64,000 nucleotides of DNA from Pseudomonadota bacterium (GTDB lineage Bacteria; Pseudomonadota; Alphaproteobacteria; Micropepsales; Micropepsaceae): contig JAFECP010000009.1 of assembly GCA_018242105.1 (NCBI GenBank), positions 1 through 64,000 of the forward strand. Reading direction: 5' to 3'. Position numbers and translations under genes: made by a program. The notes beneath the pieces are model-generated. The model was not told the DNA's origin and made no database searches. It was given only the letters and a program-made list of their open reading frames with translations. Shown here in pieces: positions 43,935 to 53,903 of the stretch; the stretch's first letter is position 1, and every line of letters starts with the position of its first letter.

Positions 43935-45002
43935 TCACTCCGCGGCGCGGGCAACCGACTTTTCGCCCGCCGCCATGCGCTCTTCCGCAATGCGGTCGGC
44001 GACGGCGTTGGTCGGCTTGTTCTCGGTATCCGCACGCTTGAATATCTGCGTCAGCGTGTCGGCGATCGCCAGTACGCGGCGCTCTACTTCGGCGTCGCTC
44101 CATTCGAAGATCTGTCCGGCGACGCGGATGATGCCGCCGCCATTGATGACGTAATCCGGCGCATAAAGGATGCCGCGCGCCTTCAACGCTTCGCCATGCT
44201 TGTCGCGCGCGAGCTGGTTGTTCGCTGCACCGGCGACGACCTTCGCATGTATCTTGTCCACGGTATTGTCGTTCAGGATCGCGCCTAGCGCGTTGGGCGA
44301 GAACACATCGCACTGTGTTGTGACAATCTCGTCCACCGGCACGACTTTGGCGCCATATGCATCGGCCGCTTTCTTCGCCGCATCCGTATTCACATCGGCG
44401 ACGACAAGCTTGGCGCCTTCGTCGTGCAAACGCTTCGCCAGTGTCGCGCCCACCTTGCCGAGGCCCTGGATGGCCACGGTCAGACCTTTCGCATTATCCG
44501 CACCGAGGCGATGCCTGATGGCTGCTTTCAGGCCCACAAACGTACCGAGCGCGGTTGGCGGACCGGAGTCGCCGGATGGTTTGCCCGGCATGTCGAAACC
44601 GGCGGCATATTTGGTCGCGCGCGCGATCACCGGCATGTCGGCCGGCGTGATGCCGACGTCCATCGCAGTGAGATAACGGCCACCGAGTTCGTTCACGGCG
44701 CGGCCATAAGCCAAAAGGCGAGCTTCGGTCTTGTCCTTCGCGGGATCGCCAATGATGACGGCTTTACCGCCGCCCAGCGGCAGGTTGGCGACGGCGTTCT
44801 TGTAGCTCATGCCGCGCGACAGGCGCAGCACGTCGGTGAGCGCTGCATCGCCGTTCGCGTATGGATAGACACGCGTGCCGCCGCAGGCCGCGCCAAGCGC
44901 GGTGGAGTGAATGGCAATAATGGCCCTGAGCCCGCTAGCCTTGTCGTCGAAGAAAGCAACGGTTTCGTGATGGTCGAAATCGGGGAACTCAAACGCGCTC
45001 AT
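43935..45002 (-). CDS. Glu/Leu/Phe/Val dehydrogenase family (leucine dehydrogenase-like)
   Basis: 355 residues, the length of leucine/phenylalanine dehydrogenases rather than glutamate dehydrogenase. The catalytic lysine lies in L-P-L-G-G-G-K-A-V, and the NAD-binding G-L-G-K-V-G in the second domain. The substrate-pocket region A-C-G-G-T-R matches the branched-chain enzyme group. The reaction is reversible oxidative deamination of an aliphatic or aromatic amino acid to its 2-oxo acid. I chose the ATG at 45002, preceded by GGAG, and not a start 15 codons upstream. Confidence 0.92.
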   Translation of the reverse strand: MSAFEFPDFDHHETVAFFDDKASGLRAIIAIHSTALGAACGGTRVYPYANGDAALTDVLRLSRGMSYKNAVANLPLGGGKAVIIGDPAKDKTEARLLAYGRAVNELGGRYLTAMDVGITPADMPVIARATKYAAGFDMPGKPSGDSGPPTALGTFVGLKAAIRHRLGADNAKGLTVAIQGLGKVGATLAKRLHDEGAKLVVADVNTDAAKKAADAYGAKVVPVDEIVTTQCDVFSPNALGAILNDNTVDKIHAKVVAGAANNQLARDKHGEALKARGILYAPDYVINGGGIIRVAGQIFEWSDAEVERRVLAIADTLTQIFKRADTENKPTNAVADRIAEERMAAGEKSVARAAE

Positions 45003-45134
45003 GATCACTCCGGAGGCTGCTCTGAAGTCCCGGACCATAACGCGCACGAAAGATAATTGCGTTGTTATTTGCGCATGGCAGCCGCAATGGAATGTCTCGC
45101 GACGCGCTCTGGCGCAACAAAAGTTGGCGGCGTG

Positions 45135-47216
45135 CTATTTCGCGCCAATCGCATCCAGCACGGAGGATTCGGTTAAAACCTGCGGCAGGATTACGGCATC
45201 CGAAGCGCCCGGCGCGTAATAGAGATAAAGCGGCACACCGGAGCGGCCATGTGCGGCCAGCAGCGCGGTGATCTCCGGATTGCGGTTTGTCCAGTCGGCG
45301 ACCAGATAGGCGATGTGCTTCCGCGCGAATGCCGCATGGACCTTCGCGCCGGAGAGCGCGGCTTTCTCATTCACCAGACAGGTAATGCACCACGCCGCCG
45401 TCGCATCGACAAAGACGGCACGGTTCTCGCCGCGCAACGCCGTCAGTTTCGAGGCCGAGTAAGGTTCGGTAGGAATGCCTGCGACGTCGGTGTGGCCAAC
45501 GGCAGCCGGCACGGCAGCCGTCTGATGAACCAGCACCAGCGCACCCGCCGCGCCCAGCAATCCAATCAACGCGAAGCCCATGCCGGCTGCGCGCCACGCG
45601 GATGAAGCATTGCGACTTGTGCTCCACGCCCACGCGGCGAAAGCCAACGCCAACATCGCCGCCAGCGCGGCCAGCAATCCGGTCGCGCCGGTTTCCTGGC
45701 TCAACACCCACAACAGCCACACCGCCGCGCCATACATCGGGAACGCGAGAAGCTGTTTGAAGATCATCATCCACGCGCCGGGCCTCGGCAGGAAGCGCAA
45801 CAGCACAGGCGCCAAGCCGATCAACACGAAGGGCGAAGCGAAACCAAGGCCGAGTGTGAAGAAGATCAGCACCGCGGCGATGGCGCTTTGTGTCAGCGCG
45901 TAGCCCAGCGCTGCGGCCATGAACGGCGCGGTGCAAGGCGCGGCGACGGCCACAGCCAAAATGCCGGTGAAGAACGAGCCGATCCAATCACCGCGCCTTG
46001 TAAGTGCATCGCCAACAGCGACATTGCCGATCTCGAACACGCTGGAAAGATTGAGCCCAACGGCGAATACCAGCAGCGCGAAGAAGGCGACCACCGCGGG
46101 CTCCTGCAACTGGAAGCCCCAACCAATCGCTTGCCCGCCCGCACGCAACGCAACGAGCAAAAACCCGATCGCCATAAAACTCAGGATCGCCCCCGCGCCA
46201 TAAGCGAAGCCATCCCGGCGCGCATGCGCCTTCTCGCCATGCGCTTGATTGGCGATGGCGAGCGCTTTCATCGCCAGTACCGGTAACACGCAGGGCATCA
46301 GGTTCAGTATCAATCCGCCGATCAGCGCAAACAGGAGCGCCACGAGCAATCCGCTGTCTCCGGCCATGCCGAAATCGGCATTCGGCACCGTGCCGGGATG
46401 GGCGGACACCTTCAACGCCTGCACCGATCCATCGGCAGAAGTCAGCACCAATACACCCGCAAGCGTCTTTGGAATTTTTGCGTTCTTTGCTGGCGTCAAT
46501 CGCAGCGCAAGACCTTCCTTCACCGTGGCGCGTTTCTGCGTTGCCATGCCCTCGATCACGCCTTGCTGCGACGGAAAGAACGCAACGTCCTGCAGTTGCG
46601 ATTTGGCGAGCGGTGGCGAAGCGACCAAGACATCGATGCTTTCACCCGAGTGGAACGTCACCGGCCACGGAGAGGCCACCGGGATTTTCGCGCGCGCCGC
46701 GTCGAACTGTTCCTTCACCGTGGCATATGGCGCGGAAGGATTGACATTCACCGTGAGCGGTAGCGACAGCGCCGTGTCTTCCGGGATGCAGACTTCCTTG
46801 CACACCAGCCAGTCAGCTGTGGCTTTCAGCGTCGCTATCTCATTGGGCCTGGCATCGGCTGGCGCAGTGATCGTGATCAGCAGCCAGACCTTGTTTTCGT
46901 ACCCGTAATTCATCAGCGGCCCAACCGGCAGGCGCTTGGGGTATGGCCACGCGATCGCGCCGGCTTTCCAACCAGCGGGTAACGCCCATTTAATCTCGGT
47001 CGGCAGCCCCGCCTCGCCCGGATTGGACCAGTAGGTGTGCCAACCCGGCTTTATGACCTCTTCCAGCGCGACGGTGACGCTCTTGCCCGGCGCGATCTCG
47101 CCCTGCTCGGCCACGAGACGCGCCTGAACCTTCGGCCCGGTACTGATCTGTGCCGTCGCGGAAGCGGAAGCGGAAGCGGCAATCAGAACCGCGAATGCGA
47201 GGAGGAACCGTTTCAT
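45135..47216 (-). CDS. DsbD/ScsB-like transmembrane thiol-disulfide reductase
   Basis: 693 residues. A signal peptide (1 to about 22) is followed by a periplasmic N-terminal domain with a W-L-V-C-K-E-V-C pair. Eight or so membrane helices then carry the electron-transfer cysteines L-M-P-C-V-L-P and A-A-P-C-T-A-P, and a C-terminal thioredoxin-like domain has C610-I-T-C613. It would pass electrons from cytoplasmic thioredoxin to periplasmic thiol proteins. The N-terminal domain is longer than in DsbD proper, as in ScsB-type proteins. It is divergent from the MDR oxidoreductase gene. Confidence 0.93.
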   Translation of the reverse strand: MKRFLLAFAVLIAASASASATAQISTGPKVQARLVAEQGEIAPGKSVTVALEEVIKPGWHTYWSNPGEAGLPTEIKWALPAGWKAGAIAWPYPKRLPVGPLMNYGYENKVWLLITITAPADARPNEIATLKATADWLVCKEVCIPEDTALSLPLTVNVNPSAPYATVKEQFDAARAKIPVASPWPVTFHSGESIDVLVASPPLAKSQLQDVAFFPSQQGVIEGMATQKRATVKEGLALRLTPAKNAKIPKTLAGVLVLTSADGSVQALKVSAHPGTVPNADFGMAGDSGLLVALLFALIGGLILNLMPCVLPVLAMKALAIANQAHGEKAHARRDGFAYGAGAILSFMAIGFLLVALRAGGQAIGWGFQLQEPAVVAFFALLVFAVGLNLSSVFEIGNVAVGDALTRRGDWIGSFFTGILAVAVAAPCTAPFMAAALGYALTQSAIAAVLIFFTLGLGFASPFVLIGLAPVLLRFLPRPGAWMMIFKQLLAFPMYGAAVWLLWVLSQETGATGLLAALAAMLALAFAAWAWSTSRNASSAWRAAGMGFALIGLLGAAGALVLVHQTAAVPAAVGHTDVAGIPTEPYSASKLTALRGENRAVFVDATAAWCITCLVNEKAALSGAKVHAAFARKHIAYLVADWTNRNPEITALLAAHGRSGVPLYLYYAPGASDAVILPQVLTESSVLDAIGAK

Positions 47217-47310
47217 GGCTGCCCGCTATACCGGGAACAGTAGCCCCCCGCCACTCGCAGGAATGTGAGCAGGACGATAGGCTGCAGGCAGAACGGTACC
47301 GGAGGAAAAC

Positions 47311-48318
47311 ATGACGAAGATGAACCGCCAGTGGCTCCTGAAGCGCCGCCCCCTGGGCGATATCAAGGCGGGCGATCTCGAGCTGGTCGAAACCCCGATT
47401 CCAAAGCCCGGTTCGGGGCAATTCCTTGCGCGTACGGTGTATCTGTCGCTCGATCCCACCAATCGCATCTGGATGAGCGACATGGAGCAATACATGCCGC
47501 CGGTGCAGATCCACGACGTGATGCGTGGCGGCACGTTGTCGGTCGTAGAGGAATCCAACAATCCCGGTTTCCAGAAAGGCGACATCGTTTCCGGGGTCGT
47601 CGGCTGGCAAGAATATGCCGTGCTCGATGGAGGCCAGAAACTCGCGCGCAACGGCGCGCCTCTCACCGCCTATATGAGCGTACTCGGCATGACGGGCGCC
47701 ACCGCCTATTTCGGCTTGCTCGATATCGGCAAGCCGGTGGCAGGTGAAACTGTTGTCGTGTCAGCAGCTGCTGGCGCGGTGGGCTCCATCGTGGGCCAGA
47801 TCGCCAAACTGAAGGGCTGCCGCGTGGTCGGCATTGCCGGCTCGGACGAGAAGTGCCGCCATGTCGTCAAGGATTTTGGCTTCGACGCCTGCATCAACTA
47901 CAAGAAAGAGAACGTCGCAGCCGCGCTGAAGCGCGAATGCCCGAACGGCATCGATGTCGATTTCGAGAACGCGGGTGGCACGATCATGGAAGCAGTCATG
48001 GACAATCTGAACATGAAAGCGCGCATCGTGCTGTGCGGCATGATCAGCGGCTATAACGCCGAAGGCCCGATCCCCGGCCCGCGCAACTTCGCCAATATCC
48101 TGATGAAGCGCGCCCGCGTCGAAGGCTTCATCATCATAGACTATTTCCCGCGCCTGCACGAATTCTATCGCGACATGGCGCCGTGGGTGGCCGAGGGCAA
48201 GATCAAATACGATGTGCATGTGGTGAAGGGCATCGACCAGGCGCTATTCGCGCTTAATCTGCTCTTCGTCGGCGGCAATACGGGTAAGCTGCTGCTGCAG
48301 ATGTCGGAAGAACCCTAG
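47311..48318 (+). CDS. NADP-dependent oxidoreductase, MDR family (CurA-like)
   Basis: 335 residues of the zinc-free medium-chain reductase group that includes curcumin reductase CurA and prostaglandin/leukotriene reductases. The family's S-L-D-P-T-N-R-I-W-M-S near the start and the nucleotide-binding A-A-A-G-A-V-G-S-I-V-G-Q are clear. It reduces activated double bonds of enones with NADPH. A strong GGAGG precedes the ATG. The rsmD start follows its stop without a gap, so the two are cotranscribed. Confidence 0.93.
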   Translation: MTKMNRQWLLKRRPLGDIKAGDLELVETPIPKPGSGQFLARTVYLSLDPTNRIWMSDMEQYMPPVQIHDVMRGGTLSVVEESNNPGFQKGDIVSGVVGWQEYAVLDGGQKLARNGAPLTAYMSVLGMTGATAYFGLLDIGKPVAGETVVVSAAAGAVGSIVGQIAKLKGCRVVGIAGSDEKCRHVVKDFGFDACINYKKENVAAALKRECPNGIDVDFENAGGTIMEAVMDNLNMKARIVLCGMISGYNAEGPIPGPRNFANILMKRARVEGFIIIDYFPRLHEFYRDMAPWVAEGKIKYDVHVVKGIDQALFALNLLFVGGNTGKLLLQMSEEP

Positions 48319-48888
48319 ATGCGCATAACCGGCGGCACTTTGCGCGGGCGCAACCTCGTTGCGCCGAAAGATGAACGCGTGCGTCCGACCTCCGACAAAG
48401 TGCGGCAGGCGATGTTCAATATCCTGATGCACAATGATTTCGGCATCGGCTTCACGCTCGATGGCGCGCGCGTGGCGGATATTTTCGCGGGCACCGGCGC
48501 GCTCGGCATCGAAGCCATAAGCCATGGCGCATCGTTCTGCCTGTTCGTGGACGACAGCGCAGAAAGTCGTGGTATCATCCGCGAGAATGTCGAAGCGTTG
48601 GGACTTACCGGCGCGAGCAAGATCTGGCGGCGCAATGCCACCGATCTTGGCCCTACCAACACCGGTAGTGGCGGGCCGTTCGATCTGGTGTTTCTCGATC
48701 CGCCCTATCGCACGAACCTGATGGCCCCGGCTTTGACCTCGCTGCTCAACGGCGGCTGGATCGCACCGGCCGCGCTCATCGTTGCCGAAACCGCGGAAGA
48801 TGAATCGGCTATCGACGCGGCGGGCTACCGCCAGCTCGACAGCCGCATCTATGGCGACACGCGCGTGGAATTCCTCGCTCTGACTTAG
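48319..48888 (+). CDS. rsmD: 16S rRNA (guanine(966)-N(2))-methyltransferase RsmD
   Basis: 189 residues. The N-terminal R-I-T-G-G-T-L-R-G-R and R-P-T-S-D-K-V-R-Q-A-M-F-N-I-L are diagnostic of RsmD. The SAM-binding loop is D-I-F-A-G-T-G-A-L-G at 54-63 and the catalytic D-P-P-Y at 127-130. It methylates G966 of 16S rRNA. Its end overlaps the convergent MFS gene by four bases. Confidence 0.95.
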   Translation: MRITGGTLRGRNLVAPKDERVRPTSDKVRQAMFNILMHNDFGIGFTLDGARVADIFAGTGALGIEAISHGASFCLFVDDSAESRGIIRENVEALGLTGASKIWRRNATDLGPTNTGSGGPFDLVFLDPPYRTNLMAPALTSLLNGGWIAPAALIVAETAEDESAIDAAGYRQLDSRIYGDTRVEFLALT

Positions 48889-50078
48889 CGACCGGCTGTT
48901 TGGCTGCCGCCGATTTCTTCGACATCGAGCTGTGCGATCTGCTCATGCTGCGCGTAGTAGCGACGCAACATAATGAAGGCGGCGATCACGCCGGCGAGCG
49001 GCAGCAACAGCGCCACTGACAATGGCGCACCGAGCCAGAGCAGCAATGCCGCGGCAATGCTTCCGCTCGCGCCGCCCATGTCCCATCCGCCTTCGGTCGC
49101 CACATGGAAACGCAGCGGACAAGGCGAACGCTTGGCGATGTTGTAAACCGCAGTCATCAAAGTCGGCACATAGAGGCACGATCCGGCATAAGCGAGCGCA
49201 TTCGCAGCGACGGCAAACACCGGATGGCCGACAGACGCCGCGCGCAGCAGGACCATCGACACCAGCGGACCGAGGGCAAGAAACACAGCGCGCCCGCCAT
49301 GGCCCGCATCGATATGCCGCCCGAGGAACAGGCCTGCCACGGCGCCCACCAGCGCGGAGATAGCCATCGCCCCGCCGAAACTGAGAAAGCTTCCGCCCAG
49401 CGAAACGAACAATGCGATCTGCCACACAAAGACGATGCCCGAACCGATCCAGCCGTCCGCCGCGAAGAACAACACGCCCGGCAAAGCCGCGCGGAATGCA
49501 CCCGGCACCTGCCTGGCCACAGCGATGTTGGGCGTCCAGAACAGCGGCACCATCGCGGTCAGGTTGATGGCGCTGGCGACACCGAACGCAGCAAGGGGAC
49601 CAAATGTGATGAGCAGCCAACCCGTCAGAATGGGCGAGACGATCCCCGCCATTGCCGCGATGGCTTCGCGCATGCTCACCTGATGGCCGCGATGCTCTTG
49701 ATCGCCTAACGCCGCCATATAGGCGTGATAGCAGGACCAATAGACCGTATCGCCGATGGCGGCGACGAGGATCATCAGATAGAGCGCCAGGTTCGCGCCA
49801 TGCACGAAGGCGATAATCGGATATTGCATCGACATCAGCACGGTGCCGGCGATCAGCATGCGCTGAAGCCCGAAGCGCACCGCGAACCGCACGGCGGCCG
49901 GACGAATGAGAAAACGCGCCAGCAGGATAGCGGCCATCGCCACTAGCACACCGGGTATCGGCACGCCCGCCTTGAGCAGATAGACGCAGATGAACACGCC
50001 CGCGCCGTTCATCACGAGCGCAAAAAGCCCATAATGCAGGTTCAGCAGGTTGACGGCGGTGTTGCGAAAGAAGGCCAT
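48885..50078 (-). CDS. MFS transporter
   Basis: 397 residues with about twelve hydrophobic segments and the short basic loops of the major facilitator superfamily. A hydrophilic centre (D-Q-E-H-R-G-H-Q-V-S-M-R-E) lies between helices four and five. Substrate unknown. It is divergent from the GNAT gene with 36 bases between the starts. Confidence 0.85.
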   Translation of the reverse strand: MAFFRNTAVNLLNLHYGLFALVMNGAGVFICVYLLKAGVPIPGVLVAMAAILLARFLIRPAAVRFAVRFGLQRMLIAGTVLMSMQYPIIAFVHGANLALYLMILVAAIGDTVYWSCYHAYMAALGDQEHRGHQVSMREAIAAMAGIVSPILTGWLLITFGPLAAFGVASAINLTAMVPLFWTPNIAVARQVPGAFRAALPGVLFFAADGWIGSGIVFVWQIALFVSLGGSFLSFGGAMAISALVGAVAGLFLGRHIDAGHGGRAVFLALGPLVSMVLLRAASVGHPVFAVAANALAYAGSCLYVPTLMTAVYNIAKRSPCPLRFHVATEGGWDMGGASGSIAAALLLWLGAPLSVALLLPLAGVIAAFIMLRRYYAQHEQIAQLDVEEIGGSQTAGR

Positions 50079-50114
50079 GCGCTATTCACTACACCAACTT
50101 CCCGGACTTGCCCC

Positions 50115-50753
50115 ATGCCCATCACCATACGACCGGCCACGCCGAATGACGCACCGTTCCTCGGCTGGGCATGCGTCATGGCGGCGCGCAGCCAGTTGGA
50201 GCGCGGCTGGTTCGAGATCGTGCTCCGGCGCGACGAGGCGTTCTGTATCCAGTTCGCTACCTATCTGACGCTCGCCAAAGCGGCATCGTGGTGGCATTGG
50301 TCGCTATTCATGGTGGCCGAAGTGGATGGCATTCTGGCCAGCGCCATGTGCGGCTTCGGCGACGACAGCGTCTATCGCGTTTCCCAAGAGGCCATGGCTG
50401 AAGCCAGCGACAAGATGGGCATTTCCAAATCCGAGCAGGCCCAATTCTGGCAGCGCGGGAAGTTCATCATCTCGCCTTCGACCAGCGAAGACGGCGCCTG
50501 GACCATCGAGAACGTGGCTACCAAACCCGAATTCCGCGGCACCGGCCTCACCTACGCCCTGCTTCAGGTCGAACTCGGCGTGGCCCGGTCTAAAGGATTC
50601 AAGCGCGCGCAAATCAGCTTCTTCGTCGGCAACACGGCGGCGGAGCGGAATTACACAAAGTCCCATTTCAAATTTGCGGAAGAAAAACACGCACCGGATT
50701 TCGAAGCGGCGCTAGGCGTTTCCGGCCTCCGCCGGCTTGCCCGGAATATCTAA
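50115..50753 (+). CDS. GNAT family N-acetyltransferase
   Basis: 212 residues. The start I-T-I-R-P-A-T-P-N-D-A-P and the acetyl-CoA-binding V-A-T-K-P-E-F-R-G-T-G-L-T-Y-A-L-L are typical of GNAT enzymes, and N-T-A-A-E-R-N-Y-T-K-S-H-F matches their last motif. Acceptor unknown. The ATG at 50115 begins the family sequence; an upstream in-frame start at 50034 falls inside the divergent MFS gene. It overlaps the convergent Nramp-like stop by four bases. Confidence 0.88.
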   Translation: MPITIRPATPNDAPFLGWACVMAARSQLERGWFEIVLRRDEAFCIQFATYLTLAKAASWWHWSLFMVAEVDGILASAMCGFGDDSVYRVSQEAMAEASDKMGISKSEQAQFWQRGKFIISPSTSEDGAWTIENVATKPEFRGTGLTYALLQVELGVARSKGFKRAQISFFVGNTAAERNYTKSHFKFAEEKHAPDFEAALGVSGLRRLARNI

Positions 50754-52030
50754 AGTGTCACGACCAGCATGACCGCCGCAGCGAGCATGACAGCGGTTGC
50801 GATCCAGCCCCAGACTCTTAGCGAGCGCGATAATACGAGCTTTCCCATCACCCGTTCGCTCGACGCCACGATCATCATCACCGCCATGACCGGGCCGGCT
50901 AGCACGCCGTTCACCACCGCACTCCAATAGAGCGCTTTCATCGGATCGATCGGCGTGAACGCGAGCGCGCCGCCCAGAAACGTTCCGCCCGCGATAATGC
51001 CGTAGAAGGCCCGCGCCTGCAGCGGCTTGGCATCGAGGCCCTGGTTCCAGTCGAATGTCTCGCACACTGCGTAGGCCGACGATCCCGCCAGCACAGGCAA
51101 TGCCAGAAGCCCCGTCCCTATGATGCCGATGGAAAACAGAACGCTCGCGAATTTTCCCGCGATAGGCGCCAGCGCCTGTGCGGCCTGCGCGCTGGTCTGA
51201 ATGTTGATGATTCCGTGGCTGTGGAGCGTGGCAGCCGTGGAGACGATGATGAACCATGCGATGAGGTTGGAGATCGCCATGCCGGTCAGCGTGTCGATGC
51301 GGATACGGCGGAACTCCGCGCCGGTCCGGCGCGGCGTAATATGGAGCGGCTTCTTGTGCCGCCGCGCCAGATCCTCCACTTCCTGCGCCGACTGCCAGAA
51401 GAAGAGATAGGGGCTGATCGTCGTGCCCAGCACGGCCACCAGCGCGGTGAACTGCGCGCCGCTGAGCGACAGCACCGGAAGCACAGCGCCGATGAGCGCC
51501 ACGCTCCATTGCACATGCGCAACGAAGGCGGTCGCCACATAGGAGAACAACGCCATCGTCAGCCATTTGAGCACGGAGGCATAGCGTCCATAGGACAGGA
51601 ACGTCTCCAGTAAGACGGAAACCGATGCGGCGAGAACGACCCACATCTGCATCTTACCGCCGATCAGCAACGACGCCGCGTCGCCTATCGCGGCGATGTC
51701 CGCGCCGATGTTGATGACATTGGCGACGAGCAGCGTCAGCACGATCGCCGCGAGCAGCCAGCGTGGATAATGCTGCCGAATATTGCGCGCGATGCCGGTG
51801 CCGGTGACCACGCCGATATGGGCAGCGACTTCCTGAATGGCCACCATGAGCGGAAAGCTCAGGATCACCATCCAGCCCATGCCATAGCCGAACTGCGCGC
51901 CGACCTGGCTGTAGGTCGCGATGCCACTGGGATCGTCGTCAGCCGCACCGGTGACGAGACCGGGGCCTAGAATCTTCAGGATGTTCCTGGAAACGTCCCC
52001 GGCATCGCCATCCTCCGTCCCCGACGCCAT
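50750..52030 (-). CDS. Nramp-related divalent metal transporter
   Basis: 426 residues with about eleven membrane helices of the LeuT/Nramp fold. The first-helix metal motif, D-P-G-N in classical Nramp, reads D33-P-S-G-I-A-T-Y here. The sixth-helix motif, with its metal-binding Met in classical Mn/Fe transporters, reads T-T-I-S-P-Y-L-F-F-W-Q (203-213) and has no Met. This places it in the Nramp-related branch rather than MntH, so the ion may be different (for example Mg). It sits just downstream of mutL on the same strand. Confidence 0.85.
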   Translation of the reverse strand: MASGTEDGDAGDVSRNILKILGPGLVTGAADDDPSGIATYSQVGAQFGYGMGWMVILSFPLMVAIQEVAAHIGVVTGTGIARNIRQHYPRWLLAAIVLTLLVANVINIGADIAAIGDAASLLIGGKMQMWVVLAASVSVLLETFLSYGRYASVLKWLTMALFSYVATAFVAHVQWSVALIGAVLPVLSLSGAQFTALVAVLGTTISPYLFFWQSAQEVEDLARRHKKPLHITPRRTGAEFRRIRIDTLTGMAISNLIAWFIIVSTAATLHSHGIINIQTSAQAAQALAPIAGKFASVLFSIGIIGTGLLALPVLAGSSAYAVCETFDWNQGLDAKPLQARAFYGIIAGGTFLGGALAFTPIDPMKALYWSAVVNGVLAGPVMAVMMIVASSERVMGKLVLSRSLRVWGWIATAVMLAAAVMLVVTL

Positions 52031-52046
52031 ATCTGCGATCCCTCGC

Positions 52047-53840
52047 TCAACGTCTTCCGAACAGCCGTTCGATATCCGACAGCTTCAGCTCCACATAGGT
52101 TGGGCGGCCATGATTGCATTGACCGCTGTGGGGCGTGGCTTCCATTTCACGTAGAAGTGCATTCATCTCTTCGGCGTTGAGCTTACGTCCTGCCCGCACC
52201 GACATGTGGCAGGCGAGCGTGCCGGATATCTCTTCCAGCCGTTCCTTCAGCGATAAAGCGTTACCGGTTTCGGCAATGTCGTCGGCAAGATCGCGCACCA
52301 AGCCCTTGAGATCGGCTTTGCCCAGCATCGCAGGCACTTCGCGCACCATCACGGCGTCGGGGCCGAACGGCTCGATGATAAGGCCAAGTCCCGCCAACTC
52401 ATCCGCGCGTGCGCCGATGCGTTCCACTTCGGCGGGATCGAGTTCGACCACTTCCGGAATGAGCAGCGGCTGGCGCGCGATGCCGCCTGTGGCCAGCGCC
52501 GCCTTCATGCGCTCATAGACAAGGCGCTCATGCGCGGCGTGCTGGTCGACGATCACGATGCCATCCGCCGTTTGCGCCACGACATAGGTTTCGTGCAACT
52601 GCGCACGCGCCACACCGAGCGGCAAGTCCGCTAGCGGCGATTCCGCCGGTGCTTCTTCCACCCGCACCGAATAGACAGGTGCGGCACCGCCGGCGAAGAG
52701 TGGTGACTGGAAATTCCGTGCCGTGTCTGCCATTTGGGGGGATATTGGGAAGGGATGCACGTTGTCCTGATAAGGCACGCTCTGCGGACGGAACGATGCC
52801 AGCGCGGCCCCGGCCACGGTCGTCGATGCGCGATGGCCCGCATCGGCCAGCGCGTGCTTGAGCGATGAGACGATCAGCCCGCGCACAAGCCCGGCATCGC
52901 GGAAGCGTACTTCAGTCTTGGCCGGGTGGACGTTCACATCCACAAAGCTGGGATCGCAATCCAGGAACAGCGCCAGCGCCGGGTGCCGGTCTCGCGCCAG
53001 GAAATCGGCATAGGCGCCGCGCACCGCACCGATTAGCAGTTTGTCGCGCACGGGCCGCCCGTTTACGAAAAGGAATTGCATCTGCGCATTGGCGCGGTTG
53101 TAGGTCGGCAAGCCTGCGAACCCGGAAACGTGAACGCTGTCACGCGTCACATCCACCGGCGCAGCGTTGTCGCCGAAATCGCGGCCCATGATTTTCGCGA
53201 GCCGTTTCAGGCGGCCCGTGAATAAATCCGCCTCCGCTTCCAGATCGAGTGTGCGCCGCCCGTCCAGCGTCAGTGTAAAGGCCACATCGGGCCGCGACAT
53301 CGCAAGACGCTTCACAATATCGGCTGTCGCCATATCTTCGCTGCGCGCCGACTTCATGAATTTCAAACGCGCGGGCGTTGCGTAAAACAACTCGCGCACA
53401 TCGACGCGCGTACCGGCCTGCCCCTTCGCCCGAAACGACACCGGCGCCGGCCCCTGCATCGCACCGCCATCGACCCGAATCTCGTGCGCTTCGCCCGCCT
53501 TTGTGCGGCTGGCGATGGAGAGCCGCGCAACGGCACCGATGGAGGGCAGCGCCTCACCGCGAAAGCCCATGGTGCGGATGGTGGAAAGATCATCGTTGCC
53601 CAGCTTGGAGGTGGCATGGCGTTCGACCGCAAGACTGAGGTCGTCCACCTCCATGCCCTCGCCGTCGTCTTCGACCAAGATCAGATCCGCCCCGCCAGCG
53701 GAGGTCGAAATGCCGATGTGGCACGCACCGGCATCCAGCGCATTCTCGACCAGCTCCTTCACGGCGCTGGCCGGGCGCTCCACCACCTCGCCGGCGGCAA
53801 TACGGTTGATCGTGCCTTCGGAAAGACGGCGAATCTTCAT
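52047..53840 (-). CDS. mutL: DNA mismatch repair protein MutL
   Basis: 597 residues. The GHKL ATPase motifs are present: [16 protein letters not shown] and T-M-G-F-R-G-E-A-L. The C-terminal domain carries [12 protein letters not shown], the DQHAx2Ex4E endonuclease motif, with A-C-H and G-Q-C-N-H-G-R-P-T metal-site elements. It should therefore be a nicking MutL, as in bacteria that lack MutH. It follows the two M16 genes on the same strand with a 63-base gap. Confidence 0.97.
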   Translation of the reverse strand: MKIRRLSEGTINRIAAGEVVERPASAVKELVENALDAGACHIGISTSAGGADLILVEDDGEGMEVDDLSLAVERHATSKLGNDDLSTIRTMGFRGEALPSIGAVARLSIASRTKAGEAHEIRVDGGAMQGPAPVSFRAKGQAGTRVDVRELFYATPARLKFMKSARSEDMATADIVKRLAMSRPDVAFTLTLDGRRTLDLEAEADLFTGRLKRLAKIMGRDFGDNAAPVDVTRDSVHVSGFAGLPTYNRANAQMQFLFVNGRPVRDKLLIGAVRGAYADFLARDRHPALALFLDCDPSFVDVNVHPAKTEVRFRDAGLVRGLIVSSLKHALADAGHRASTTVAGAALASFRPQSVPYQDNVHPFPISPQMADTARNFQSPLFAGGAAPVYSVRVEEAPAESPLADLPLGVARAQLHETYVVAQTADGIVIVDQHAAHERLVYERMKAALATGGIARQPLLIPEVVELDPAEVERIGARADELAGLGLIIEPFGPDAVMVREVPAMLGKADLKGLVRDLADDIAETGNALSLKERLEEISGTLACHMSVRAGRKLNAEEMNALLREMEATPHSGQCNHGRPTYVELKLSDIERLFGRR

Positions 53841-53903
53841 GATTCGAGCCTAGCAGAGCCACACCGGCGCTGCCGCCCGAAGCTTATGGCACTCACAGGG
53901 AAA

